A stretch of 64,000 nt of DNA from Natronocalculus amylovorans. Its GTDB lineage: Archaea > Halobacteriota > Halobacteria > Halobacteriales > Haloferacaceae. The stretch is taken from the NCBI RefSeq assembly GCF_023638035.1, contig NZ_JAKRVX010000001.1, forward strand, positions 496,001 to 560,000. Reading direction: 5' to 3'. The position numbers and the translations under genes are program-made. Shown one piece after another: positions 1 through 7,679 of this stretch (within the stretch, counting starts at the first letter, position 1; each line of letters starts with the position of its first letter). The notes beneath the pieces were generated by a model. It was not told where the DNA came from. It did no database searches and worked only from the letters and a program-made list of their open reading frames with translations.

Positions 1-1161
1 ATCGGAAGCGCATTCGGGATTCCGATTCAACTCAATTGGACGTTTCTATTGATCCTCCCGATTTTTGCGTGGATCATCGGTGGGAGTGTTGAACAAACAA
101 CGCTACTTATCAATCAGGTGCTTGGGGGAACTCTTGACGCTGCAGTGTTGACCACAGGAAACACGCCATGGATTCTAGGCACTGCAGCGGCGCTCGGGTT
201 ATTTTTTGGCGTCCTTCTTCACGAGTTCGGACACTCACTCACTGCGCTCCGGTATGATCTTGAAATTGAGTCGATCACACTCTGGCTCCTTGGCGGTGTT
301 GCAAGTTTTAAAGAGATGCCCGAAGATTGGAAACAGGAGTTCAATATTGCGATCGCAGGGCCGATCGTGAGTGTTCTCGTCGGTCTTGTATCATATGCTG
401 CGTTTGTCGTGACACCAGACAGCCTTGCAGAAGTGCAGTTCGTGCTTGGTTACTTGGCGTTCATGAACATTGCACTTGCGGTGTTTAACATGCTTCCAGG
501 GTTCCCAATGGATGGTGGCCGAGTGCTTCGGGCACTTCTTGCACGGAATCAGCCACACGCAAAAGCAACGCAGCAGGCCGCAGAAGTTGGCAAAGTGTTT
601 GCGTTCTTGATGGGTATTTTTGGGCTGTTTACATTCCAACTATTCCTCATCCTTCTTGCACTATTCATCTACATGGCTGCATCAGGTGAAGCACAGCAGT
701 CGACCCTCAAAGCAGCCTTCCAAGACGTCACCGTTCGCGATATTATGACGCCGAAAGAGCAGCTCAAAACGGTCGATCGCCGAACCTCGGTTTCGGAGCT
801 GATGAACCGAATGTTCCAAGAGCGCCACACTGGCTACCCAGTACTCCAAGATGGTGAGCTGGTTGGAATGGTTGCACTCGAAGATGCGCGAAGCGTTCGT
901 GACGTCGAGCGTGATGCATACCTCGTTGAAGAGATTATGAGTAGAGACATCACAAGCGTCACACCGGATGCAGATGCAATGTTGGCGCTTCGAACAATGC
1001 AAGAATCAAACGTTGGTCGCTTACCGGTGATCAGCGTGAACGGTGAATTAGTTGGGATTGTGTCGCGAACCGATCTGATGACCGCATTCAATATTATTCA
1101 GTCGGGTGGAAGCGCATCGCTCATCCGTCGTGACGATCCGTCAATAACCTCGATTAGATAA
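1..1161 (+). CDS. Site-2 protease-like membrane metalloprotease with CBS pair (5' partial)
   Basis: Open in frame from the first base, so the true start lies upstream; 386 residues are visible. An HEFGH zinc-protease motif sits near visible residue 74 in a membrane segment, and the second M50 motif (N-x-L-P-G-F-P-M-D-G-G-R) follows about 100 residues later. Several hydrophobic segments surround both. The last ~130 residues are two CBS repeats beginning at VRDIMT. This is the SpoIVFB/S2P-type architecture (M50B with CBS), which cleaves substrates inside the membrane; CBS domains in such proteins usually sense adenine nucleotides. The substrate is not deducible. The stop is TAA and the next gene is convergent only 5 bases away. 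Confidence 0.9.
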   Translation: MGSAFGIPIQLNWTFLLILPIFAWIIGGSVEQTTLLINQVLGGTLDAAVLTTGNTPWILGTAAALGLFFGVLLHEFGHSLTALRYDLEIESITLWLLGGVASFKEMPEDWKQEFNIAIAGPIVSVLVGLVSYAAFVVTPDSLAEVQFVLGYLAFMNIALAVFNMLPGFPMDGGRVLRALLARNQPHAKATQQAAEVGKVFAFLMGIFGLFTFQLFLILLALFIYMAASGEAQQSTLKAAFQDVTVRDIMTPKEQLKTVDRRTSVSELMNRMFQERHTGYPVLQDGELVGMVALEDARSVRDVERDAYLVEEIMSRDITSVTPDADAMLALRTMQESNVGRLPVISVNGELVGIVSRTDLMTAFNIIQSGGSASLIRRDDPSITSIR

Positions 1162-1166
1162 CAGCG

Positions 1167-1973
1167 TTATACGCAGGCCGCTTTGAGCTCTTTTTGACTT
1201 ATTTTTCCAAACTCTGCTTTTCTGTGACACAGAATACATAGTGAAACGAGATTTTCAAGATAGTGTGCATCTTCGACCATCATCACCGGCATCTCAACAA
1301 ACGCCCGAACGGGAATGATGTGGTGAACATCCGGATTTCGCCCAAGTTCCTCTTTTGTCGTGCCGCAGTGTTGGCAGGTATACGCATCGCGTTCGAGGGC
1401 TCTGCGGCGCATTTTTGCCCATCCCGGTCCGTAAGCGCTGGTCCCCGAAGATCCACCACGCCAGTGTGGATGATTTTCGCCGGTGTAGTGCTCTGAAAGC
1501 CAGGCCGATCGGCACTCAGTACCACAAAAGACACCATGTTCGCCCACATTGCTTGGATAGCGATGAACAGGGACGCCACAGGTCTCACACTCGAGTTTGA
1601 GCTTGCCGCCGTTCCATTTACCATTGTGTTCACCACTCAAATCAGGAGTGTTCCGCCAATTCTCGGTTTCAACGCACGTCGAACAGTAGAGTCCCTTTTT
1701 TTCAGAAGGATAGTAATCAAACTCACTAGCGCAGATCTCACATGTGGCTGTTTCTTTTGCACCCTGATAGTTTGGAGCGTGCTTACCGCTTCTTGGCACC
1801 GATCTCCGACACTCATCGGAGCAATATCGTTTTTGATGTGGTGAATAGAAGTCTGAATCGCACCATTGGCAAACATTGTTTGGTAATTTTTCGTCGTGAG
1901 CACTAGCGTGATGAACGGCTAGGCCTCGACGTGAACCAAATGATCGAGTACACGTAGGACAGTGGTGAGCCAT
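1167..1973 (-). CDS. HNH endonuclease-like protein with several zinc fingers
   Basis: 268 residues. In order: a C2H2-like finger at residues ~5-26, three more paired-Cys modules (about 36-57, 78-101 and 128-153), and a C-terminal HNH module (~199-255) with a CxxC knuckle, the VHHIIP core and a closing LCxxCH. The HNH residues needed for metal binding and catalysis look intact. The string of Cys pairs before the nuclease resembles treble-clef finger arrays in free-standing HNH proteins of phage and homing elements. It lies between a protease gene and tRNA-His, with no other mobile-element genes. It could be a stand-alone homing nuclease, a restriction-type nuclease or a domesticated DNA-repair enzyme; the sequence does not decide. 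Confidence 0.75.
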   Translation of the reverse strand: MAHHCPTCTRSFGSRRGLAVHHASAHDEKLPNNVCQWCDSDFYSPHQKRYCSDECRRSVPRSGKHAPNYQGAKETATCEICASEFDYYPSEKKGLYCSTCVETENWRNTPDLSGEHNGKWNGGKLKLECETCGVPVHRYPSNVGEHGVFCGTECRSAWLSEHYTGENHPHWRGGSSGTSAYGPGWAKMRRRALERDAYTCQHCGTTKEELGRNPDVHHIIPVRAFVEMPVMMVEDAHYLENLVSLCILCHRKAEFGKISQKELKAACV

Positions 1974-2050
1974 ACTAGCAATACTAGAATATGTAACTAG
2001 ATGGTTTAGATACCCTCAAAGTTTGTAACAATATTACTCTGAGTTATTGA

Positions 2051-2123
2051 GTCCGGATGCGAGAATTGAACCCACGTCTCAGCCTCCACAAGGCTGAAGG
2101 ATAACCATTACCCCAATCCGGAC
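2051..2123 (-). tRNA. tRNA-His (anticodon GTG)
   Basis: The reverse complement folds as a complete cloverleaf. The acceptor arm is 8 bp (GTCCGGAT with ATCCGGAC), which gives the extra G-1 paired to C73 that marks tRNA-His. A D arm GGGT...ATCC follows, then an anticodon stem CAGCC/GGCTG with loop TTGTGGA (anticodon GTG), and a T arm with GGTTCAATTC. No CCA is encoded, as usual in halophilic archaea. There is no intron. Confidence 0.95.
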
Positions 2124-2210
2124 ACGCAATTGATCCTACCGTGCTGAAAGTCAAATACGTTACGACTCCGATCGGCGATGCGTATGCGTATCACACTCCT
2201 GAACAGCTCC

Positions 2211-2237
2211 GATCGTGTCGATCGTGTCGATCGTCCG
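2211..2237. repeat. Tandem 9-mer GATCGTGTC (two copies plus a partial third)
   Basis: Between tRNA-His and the next gene, GATCGTGTC occurs at 2211-2219 and 2220-2228, and a diverged unit begins at 2229. The unit contains the TCGATCG core that is abundant across the window, so this may be a local slippage product rather than a functional site. Confidence 0.6.
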
Positions 2238-2260
2238 GAGCGCGACTTTTTTGGTATTTG

Positions 2261-2276
2261 ACCAACTACAGTTGGT
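2261..2276. promoter_or_regulatory. Perfect inverted repeat just before a GTG start
   Basis: ACCAACT and AGTTGGT are separated by AC, giving 7-bp arms. The repeat ends five bases before the GTG start at 2282. It could be an operator or a small hairpin at the 5' end of the transcript. No clear TATA box was seen at the ideal spacing. Confidence 0.4.
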
Positions 2277-2281
2277 AACTC

Positions 2282-2737
2282 GTGGCGATCACAGACAAGA
2301 TCTATATTAAAAATCACAGACAGCTCTCTTCGCAGGTAGAGGCAAACTTCCCAAAGAGCGCGTTTGCCGGTGCAACGCTCGATGTGCTCTTTACAGGAGA
2401 TGGGCTGGCGAAACTCGACAGTGCGACTCGCGACCGTGTGCTGGATTTCGCAGAAGATTTCTTAGACTGTGATTGTCAGTCAAATCCCTACTGTGGCTGT
2501 CCCGAACGGAAGTTTATCAACTATTTGCTCGAACTGCGAGCACAGGGGCTTGGACCGGACGCAATCGTGGACGTAATGGGTGATGAGTATCTGTTGTACG
2601 CGTATTCTGGCGATATCCTCTCGTTTCTCGATCAGTCCGTACGGACGCTCGAAGCAGTTGAAACGCTTGCAGACGTAGAGAGTAATCTCGAAATGCAAGA
2701 ACGAGCACGACAAGCAAAGCGCGATCTCACAGGATAG
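2282..2737 (+). CDS. Conserved haloarchaeal protein, DUF5814-like
   Basis: 151 residues from a GTG start. A Cys cluster (CDCxxNxxCGCPE) lies at ~61-72, where a small metal-binding knuckle would fit. The rest is predicted helical and acidic, ending in a charged helix. I recall similar short haloarchaeal proteins described as related to a C-terminal region of archaeal superfamily II helicases (DUF5814), but that comes from memory and no helicase motifs are present here. The function is unknown. The downstream neighbour is convergent with a 15-base gap, so this is probably a single-gene transcript. Confidence 0.7.
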   Translation: MAITDKIYIKNHRQLSSQVEANFPKSAFAGATLDVLFTGDGLAKLDSATRDRVLDFAEDFLDCDCQSNPYCGCPERKFINYLLELRAQGLGPDAIVDVMGDEYLLYAYSGDILSFLDQSVRTLEAVETLADVESNLEMQERARQAKRDLTG

Positions 2738-2752
2738 CTCTGCAGGCGATCG

Positions 2753-3160
2753 CTATCCAAGTCTGTATGGTTGCTCGTCAGTTTCGGCGTCTAACTCTTC
2801 TAAAAAGATTACATCTTCGTCTTCGGCTTCGGCAGAGAGCTGTTGATGCAGATAGTTTACGTATGCTTTGTGTTCATCAAGTTGCTCTCTGAGATGGTCG
2901 GCCTCAAGCTCGAGCCGTTCATGCTCGCGGATGAAGCTCTTTGGTACCTCAACAGTTGGTGGGAATGGTTCCTCGTCTCCGTCACGATGGAGTTCATTCT
3001 CTGGGACAACATTGACACGACCGTCGTGTGCAACAAGCGAATCGACATAGTCTCGAAACACAGCCGAAAGTGAGAGGTCGCGCTCTTCGGCGATCGATCG
3101 AAGTGTCTCAAACGTATCTTCGTTGACGCGAAAAGAGATTGTCTTGTTTTTGTTGCCCAT
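2753..3160 (-). CDS. Ribbon-helix-helix protein with acidic coiled-coil tail
   Basis: 135 residues. The first ~45 (KTISFRVNEDTFETLRSIAEE... to FRDYVDSLV) fit a CopG/Arc-type ribbon-helix-helix: a short strand with alternating residues followed by two helices. Residues ~85-115 form a heptad-like helix (EHERLELEADHLREQL), and the tail is very acidic. RHH proteins bind DNA as dimers and often repress their own genes or act as antitoxins. No toxin partner is adjacent, so a stand-alone regulator is more likely. Confidence 0.65.
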   Translation of the reverse strand: MGNKNKTISFRVNEDTFETLRSIAEERDLSLSAVFRDYVDSLVAHDGRVNVVPENELHRDGDEEPFPPTVEVPKSFIREHERLELEADHLREQLDEHKAYVNYLHQQLSAEAEDEDVIFLEELDAETDEQPYRLG

Positions 3161-3218
3161 GTTGTTGGAAGTTAGATATATGCTGCTGTTACTTAATTAT
3201 TTGTCAGACAGAGCCGAT

Positions 3219-3860
3219 CTACTGCGGGTCCGATACAGATTCGGTCGACTGTGTTGGTGTATCTGGACTTGAGTCACTTTCGTCAAGGCTTTCGAGCGCA
3301 GAAAGTGCCGTTGTACGGTACTCATCGGGTGGGAGGTCGTACTGCTCTTTTGCCATCCGGCCGTACTCGTTGCCTTCGTCGTCTAGGTGTTGGATTCGTT
3401 CAAGCGTCTGTTGTGCGGTCTCTGCAACCCAGCGATCGCGTGTGCCTGCATCAACAGCAGTGATCGACTCCGGACGCAGTGAGACGTTGACCGTTCCATC
3501 ATCAGTTTCGTAGGTTCGTGGTTTCCCGACAATCGAGACGTATGCAGGAGTCTCGAGATCACGGAGCGTGTTTGCTGCCTCTGGTTGATACTGTCCTGCG
3601 TACACAAAGAATGTCCCTGTTGGATCGACAATGCGACCACGCCAGTATTCACTTTCGTCACCAACGTCTTCGGTTTCAGTGAGTGTTCCAACAACGAGAA
3701 CGCGGTTTGCTCGTTCACCAGTCGGCAACAACAAGTACAGTGGTGCACGCTCGTCATCGGATTCTTTGAACGTGTAGCTTGCGTCGTTGAATTCACGGGC
3801 AAATACACGGCGAGCAACTTCACGGGTGGGGACGGAATCGGAAGATTGGTTTGAACTCAT
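3219..3860 (-). CDS. rpap: RPA-associated protein (Rpap, COG3390 type)
   Basis: 213 residues. The core (~15-190) contains an OB-like section (RVLVVGTLTE..., WRGRIVDPTGTFFVYAGQY) and ends in a Ser/Thr/Pro-rich acidic tail. Its start codon abuts the stop of the upstream RPA gene (TAAATG), the standard rpa-rpap arrangement in haloarchaea. There the partner protein forms a complex with its cognate RPA and helps in DNA repair and single-strand binding. Co-translation from one mRNA is expected. Homologues come as Rpap1 and Rpap3 types; the gene order here fits the rpa3/rpap3 pair better. Confidence 0.85.
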   Translation of the reverse strand: MSSNQSSDSVPTREVARRVFAREFNDASYTFKESDDERAPLYLLLPTGERANRVLVVGTLTETEDVGDESEYWRGRIVDPTGTFFVYAGQYQPEAANTLRDLETPAYVSIVGKPRTYETDDGTVNVSLRPESITAVDAGTRDRWVAETAQQTLERIQHLDDEGNEYGRMAKEQYDLPPDEYRTTALSALESLDESDSSPDTPTQSTESVSDPQ

Positions 3861-4790
3861 TTACATCGACCTCGCTTTGATAAGGATGGATTCAAGATCG
3901 GCAGGTGCGCCGAGCTGTTCGAACTCGTTTGCAAGTATGTATCGGCCATACGTTGGGCCGGTGACGCGGTAGTATCGTCCAAGAAGGTCACCACGGATCT
4001 CGTCGGCAACGACAGACGTGTCAAGTGCATCCATTGCCATTGTTTTGGCCTCTTCGAGCGTAAGTCCAGTGAGTTCCTCGGTTCGCTCGCGATTGAAGAT
4101 GATTTCATGAACCGTTACACCGTCATCTAAGACTGCTTTGATTCGAAGGTCAAACTCTCCGTCAACGCTTCCGTGCTCAGAACAGCGTCCGTTCTGTAGA
4201 ACTCGAGTACACTCCTCTTGTGGGCAGCGTTTGATAAGCCCAGATCCCGACTGGATATCAACGAGTGCGCCTTCCACAGATGCACTGTTATCACCTACTT
4301 CGATCTCTTCATCAAGCTCGGTGATGGTGGTTGTCCGATTAAGTTTCACCGAATAATTCCCTTGGTATTCATCAGTAACGACGTTTCCAAGCTTATATAC
4401 GGCGCCTTCTTCCAACTTTGGGAGTTCCGAGGTGGCAAAGGAGACGAACTTGATTGTTCCAGATTCATCGCCAATCAGTCCAACTTGTGAGATGGCATCG
4501 CTACCTGGCTCCCAGAGATCAACAAGCTTGACAGTGAGATCGACCCACTGTTCGTCTTCGTCGATATCGTTAACGAGTATTTCGCTTGCACCACCTTGGC
4601 TAATTTCATCCCGATCGAGGCCAGCCTCATCAAGGTAATTATTGATGACGCTCCGTCGAGCCTCATTAGCTGGAACCTTGTACTGTGTAACGAGATTCTC
4701 AAGTTGTGACTCAACGTCGTCTACTGTTATCTCTAGGTGATCGGAGAACTGTTCCGCAATCTCTTCGGCGTGTGTCCGCAATTCTGACAT
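3861..4790 (-). CDS. rpa: Replication protein A, single-stranded DNA-binding (RPA)
   Basis: 309 residues from the chosen start. After a helical N-terminus come OB-fold sections (WVDLTVKLVDLWEP..., RGDLLGRYYRVTGP) and a zinc finger at ~190-205 (CPxxECTRV...GRCSEHG), typical of haloarchaeal RPA. RPA coats single-stranded DNA during replication and repair. I chose the ATG at 4790 because MSELRTHAEEI matches how the family usually begins and because CCTCC (GGAGG on the coding strand) lies ten bases upstream. The longer ATG at 4829 adds 13 residues and is better placed for a leaderless start from the TATA box at 4851, so it stays possible. It is transcribed ahead of rpap. Confidence 0.9.
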   Translation of the reverse strand: MSELRTHAEEIAEQFSDHLEITVDDVESQLENLVTQYKVPANEARRSVINNYLDEAGLDRDEISQGGASEILVNDIDEDEQWVDLTVKLVDLWEPGSDAISQVGLIGDESGTIKFVSFATSELPKLEEGAVYKLGNVVTDEYQGNYSVKLNRTTTITELDEEIEVGDNSASVEGALVDIQSGSGLIKRCPQEECTRVLQNGRCSEHGSVDGEFDLRIKAVLDDGVTVHEIIFNRERTEELTGLTLEEAKTMAMDALDTSVVADEIRGDLLGRYYRVTGPTYGRYILANEFEQLGAPADLESILIKARSM

Positions 4791-4800
4791 GGTCTCACTG

Positions 4801-4805
4801 CCTCC
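4801..4805 (-). promoter_or_regulatory. Shine-Dalgarno GGAGG for rpa
   Basis: GGAGG on the coding strand stands ten bases before the ATG at 4790. Many haloarchaeal genes lack such a site, so its presence favours internal initiation at 4790 over the ATG at 4829. Confidence 0.5.
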
Positions 4806-4850
4806 ACGTTGTTTTTCGATGGGAGACATACGGAGGTTGGTTCTTAATCA

Positions 4851-4856
4851 TATAAA
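4851..4856 (-). promoter_or_regulatory. TATA box of the rpa-rpap operon
   Basis: TTTATA on the coding strand has its centre about 25 bases before the ATG at 4829 and 63 before 4790. Transcription should start at or very near 4829, giving either a leaderless mRNA or a ~39-base leader carrying the GGAGG. Confidence 0.55.
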
Positions 4857-4944
4857 ACATTCCGTCACCGGAGCGAAAGTGAACACCAGTCGGCTGTCGA
4901 AAGGCAGCCAACGGACATATAGCGATCGCTGACAAACATCGAGT

Positions 4945-5241
4945 ATGAGTGATCGGATTGGCGAGTTTCTTCGCGAGCGGCTTCGACAGGCGGGCCGCAG
5001 CTACGAAGAAGCAAAACACGCCTACCGAGACGGGAAAGCCACAGGCGAGTCACAGCCAGGCCCCGCAGATTCACTCCCCGCTGATGAACGTGGCCGATCA
5101 AAGATCGTCTGTCGTCGGCATGCGGAGCGACGTGCAGTTCCGATCGACACTGATGGAAAACCAGCCTGTTATGATAGCGAGCATCCGGATTGCCGCGGCT
5201 GCGTTGAGGATATCAAGAATGGATCGATCGAAGTCTGGTAG
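4945..5241 (+). CDS. Small Cys/His-rich conserved haloarchaeal protein
   Basis: 98 residues. The N-terminal half is a basic amphipathic helix (RIGEFLRERLRQAGRSYEEAK). The C-terminal half holds C-RRH, then CYDSEHPDCRGC, four Cys and two His that could form one zinc site. It resembles small zinc-binding haloarchaeal proteins of unknown function. It stands alone, divergent from rpa and convergent with the ferredoxin gene. Confidence 0.7.
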   Translation: MSDRIGEFLRERLRQAGRSYEEAKHAYRDGKATGESQPGPADSLPADERGRSKIVCRRHAERRAVPIDTDGKPACYDSEHPDCRGCVEDIKNGSIEVW

Positions 5242-5256
5242 TCCGGTAGCGGCTCG

Positions 5257-5616
5257 TTATTTCCGGCTCGCGTCAACATCGATCGCATCGACAGGACAGA
5301 TATCGACGCAGAGCATACAGTCAATACACTGATCTTCACGGGTTGGTTCGACTTTTGTATCACTCTCTGGATGGTCTGGCGTGTCAACCCATGTGAATAC
5401 GTCAACCGGACAGTTTTCCAGACAAGCACCATCCGCGATACAGATGTCATAGTCGACCGCAACGTGTGTCCCGTGAATACCGAGTTTCTCTGGCGGGTCA
5501 ATAAGCCCCCAGACATCAATCTCGTCATCGAACTCAACACCTGCATCCTCCATCGCCGCAAAATCATCCGCGGTCGCTTTTGGTTGATTGGTGTCGAAGT
5601 TTGGATCAATTCCCAT
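5257..5616 (-). CDS. Seven-iron type ferredoxin
   Basis: 119 residues, very acidic. Two cluster motifs lie in the C-terminal half: CIADGACLENCPV and CIDCMLCVDICPVD. The first lacks the usual second Cys (D/G in place), which favours a [3Fe-4S] plus [4Fe-4S] protein as in archaeal ZfX/7Fe ferredoxins. It is a soluble low-potential electron carrier. The N-terminal ~50 residues are a haloarchaeal extension without Cys. Redox partners cannot be told from the neighbours. Confidence 0.88.
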   Translation of the reverse strand: MGIDPNFDTNQPKATADDFAAMEDAGVEFDDEIDVWGLIDPPEKLGIHGTHVAVDYDICIADGACLENCPVDVFTWVDTPDHPESDTKVEPTREDQCIDCMLCVDICPVDAIDVDASRK

Positions 5617-5676
5617 TAGTTACTCACTGCGTGTGTGAGCTATTTAAGCACACATCTCTGCGGTTGTGTTTAGGGA

Positions 5677-5970
5677 CTATGTGCGCAGTATGCTATTGAT
5701 TTGGCAAAGGAGTTCGCGAGATCTAGCCTGTTCGTGGGGTGATGCCTCTGTAATATGTGAAACAAGCGCATCTCGGAGTATTTTCAGCTCATGTCGATCA
5801 AACTTTGATTGTCCTGTTTCGATCGAAATTAGTAGCTGAGCGATTGGTGTTGTATCACGACCAGATGCTGCTTCGCGATCGAGGTATGAAAGCAGCGCTG
5901 CGTGCAACAACCACGCATCCTCGCGTGAGTAACTGAGTGCAGGTGTGTGATCGTGCGTAGATGGCGTCAT
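5677..5970 (-). CDS. Small helical haloarchaeal protein of unknown function
   Basis: 97 residues from the ATG at 5970. It is predicted all-helical (EDAWLLHAALLSYLDRE..., RHELKILRDALVSHI). A longer reading to 6024 would translate the TATA box itself, so the shorter start is preferred. No motif is recognised; the layout resembles short conserved haloarchaeal domain proteins. Confidence 0.65.
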   Translation of the reverse strand: MTPSTHDHTPALSYSREDAWLLHAALLSYLDREAASGRDTTPIAQLLISIETGQSKFDRHELKILRDALVSHITEASPHEQARSRELLCQINSILRT

Positions 5971-5998
5971 CTCATCATCGACAGCTACTCGCTTGTCA

Positions 5999-6004
5999 TA
6001 TAAA
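5999..6004 (-). promoter_or_regulatory. TATA box for the gene starting at 5970
   Basis: TTTATA on the coding strand has its centre ~31 bases before the ATG, predicting a leader of only a few bases. It decides the start of that gene. Confidence 0.5.
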
Positions 6005-6044
6005 AGTGTGGCTGAAGTTAACACGCCTCATGGAAACTATTCAA

Positions 6045-6758
6045 TCAGGCAGTCGCTTCAGTATCAGCATGGGTTGTCTGTAACTCACGAACATACGCAG
6101 TGAAGTTCTCAAATAGCGATTTTACCTCACAGGCTTTGTTGTAGTTCTCTGCAGTGATGGTTTCAAGCACGGATGCGACCCGATCGGACCCAATTCGCTC
6201 TTCTTTCCCTTTGGTAACCGACTCTGCTGTGTTGCGATCGTACTCTGGGTGGAACTGGACACCGTAACAGTGACCCTTTCTAAATGCATGAATTCCGTAC
6301 TCGTTCTCTGCGAGCAGTGTTGCATCCGGCGGCAGTTCGACAACGGCGTCGCCGTGCGTCGTAAAGACAGTAAACTCGCGAGTGATACCGTTTAAAAGAG
6401 AGTCCTCAGCGACTTTCTCAACTGTATTGTATCCAATCTCGAACTCGCCCATTGCGTCAACAGCGCCACCGAGCGCCTCTGCAAGCACTTGATGCCCGTA
6501 ACAGACGCCAAGAACTGGAATGTCACGTGCTGCAGCATCACTAACGTAGTCGATGAGCTGCTCGATCCATGGCTCATCCCAGTAGACTGACGATCGAGAG
6601 CCGGTCACGACAACCGCATCATATGCAAAGTGTGTTGGGAGTTCTCCTTCCGGTGCATGAAATTCGACAAGATCGGCATCTAGTTCACGACGGAAGTTTC
6701 GACGCGTGTCGGCTCCATCGTGGGCAGCATTCAATAGTGCAAATCGCAAATTAGTCAT
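6045..6758 (-). CDS. Class I glutamine amidotransferase (GMP synthase-like)
   Basis: 237 residues. The nucleophile elbow is GVCYGHQ (Cys near residue 95) and the partner His-x-Glu is in VQFHPEYD near 180, so the glutaminase triad is complete. An oxyanion region VVVTGSRSSVY precedes it. It is the stand-alone GATase1 type related to the GMP synthase glutaminase subunit, but longer than a GuaA subunit, with a C-terminal helical tail. The real acceptor is unknown; annotators often call these GMP synthase-like. The ATG at 6758 is set by the TATA box 25 bases upstream; an extension to 6827 would read through the promoter. Confidence 0.85.
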   Translation of the reverse strand: MTNLRFALLNAAHDGADTRRNFRRELDADLVEFHAPEGELPTHFAYDAVVVTGSRSSVYWDEPWIEQLIDYVSDAAARDIPVLGVCYGHQVLAEALGGAVDAMGEFEIGYNTVEKVAEDSLLNGITREFTVFTTHGDAVVELPPDATLLAENEYGIHAFRKGHCYGVQFHPEYDRNTAESVTKGKEERIGSDRVASVLETITAENYNKACEVKSLFENFTAYVRELQTTHADTEATA

Positions 6759-6780
6759 TACCAACGGATATGTACCCCGG

Positions 6781-6786
6781 TATAAA
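6781..6786 (-). promoter_or_regulatory. TATA box for the glutamine amidotransferase gene
   Basis: TTTATA on the coding strand is centred ~25 bases before the ATG at 6758, which fits a leaderless transcript. Confidence 0.6.
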
Positions 6787-6823
6787 GTGCTTTGCGCCGG
6801 AAACGACTTCTGCCGATCTCTAG

Positions 6824-7612
6824 TCAATAGTATCCGTCCTCAATCTGTTCGTCAAGAAAGCCAAGAATATGATCGTTTACGACACGAGAGTGTTCGATCT
6901 GTGGAAGATGTCCTGCACTGTCGATCGGAATCAACTCACTACGTGGGAGGCCGTCCGCAAGCGCATTGGCGGCTTCAAGCGGTACAATCTGGTCAACTTC
7001 CCCATGCAAGACAAGCGATGGGACAGTACATTCGTACAATGGTGTTGCATCGTACGCAGAGCACGTTTCTGCAAGTGCACTCCACTGTTTGAGTGAGGCA
7101 TCTTCGCTCGATCGCCACTCGATAATCTGCTCAATAACAGTCGGCTGTTCGTCCGCAAAAGCGGCAGATACTGCGGTGGTTGTTGAGTCCCTGAGTGCGG
7201 CGTGGTCCTGTGGATCCGCAGCGAGTCGCGACAGTGGTAGCTCCGATCCGGTTGCTGCGGTTCCAATGAGTGTGAGTGTTTTGGCCCGGTTTGTTGTCTT
7301 AGCAGCGATAAGTGCAACGGCCCCACCAAGGCCACACCCAATAAGATGTGCAGATCGAGTGTCTGTTGCACGAAGAACCGAGACAAGGTCCGAGACGAGC
7401 GTCTCAAAATCGAACTCCGTTGTGTGTGTTTGCGATTGACCACACCCGCGTGTGTCAAACACAATTGTCTGATACGGCCCGGTCAATGCACGATACTGCC
7501 ATCCCCACGCCCATGCACCAAAACCAATTTCACCAAGAAAGACGACGGTCTCCGCAGCGTCACCACTTGCTTCATAATAAATCTCTGCGTCTGAGACGTT
7601 GACAGTCGGCAC
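6824..7612 (-). CDS. Alpha/beta hydrolase with Cys in the nucleophile elbow
   Basis: 262 residues, a normal length for the fold. The nucleophile elbow reads GCGLGG near residue 103, with Cys where most hydrolases have Ser. The acid is in HGEVDQIVP and the His in AGHLPQIEH, so a Cys-Asp-His triad is plausible, as in dienelactone hydrolases. The FDTRGCGQS strand-turn is typical of the family. The substrate is unknown. It lies upstream of the amidotransferase on the same strand but that gene has its own promoter. Confidence 0.85.
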   Translation of the reverse strand: MPTVNVSDAEIYYEASGDAAETVVFLGEIGFGAWAWGWQYRALTGPYQTIVFDTRGCGQSQTHTTEFDFETLVSDLVSVLRATDTRSAHLIGCGLGGAVALIAAKTTNRAKTLTLIGTAATGSELPLSRLAADPQDHAALRDSTTTAVSAAFADEQPTVIEQIIEWRSSEDASLKQWSALAETCSAYDATPLYECTVPSLVLHGEVDQIVPLEAANALADGLPRSELIPIDSAGHLPQIEHSRVVNDHILGFLDEQIEDGYY

Positions 7613-7679
7613 AGTTGCGGTTAGTTGTTCAGTGGTTAGTGTATGTCGACTTCGGAAATTATTGGTACCTGTGTCCGTT

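Noticed and set aside
391-639. Minus-strand frame of 82 residues inside the S2P protease gene
   Set aside because: It is Cys/His/Lys-rich and basic, unlike haloarchaeal proteins, and lies wholly opposite a strong gene.
2211-2237. Tandem 9-mers as a CRISPR-like array
   Set aside because: The units are adjacent with no spacers and are far too short.
6759-6827. N-terminal extension of the glutamine amidotransferase
   Set aside because: It would translate the TATA box and the extra residues do not look like the family start.
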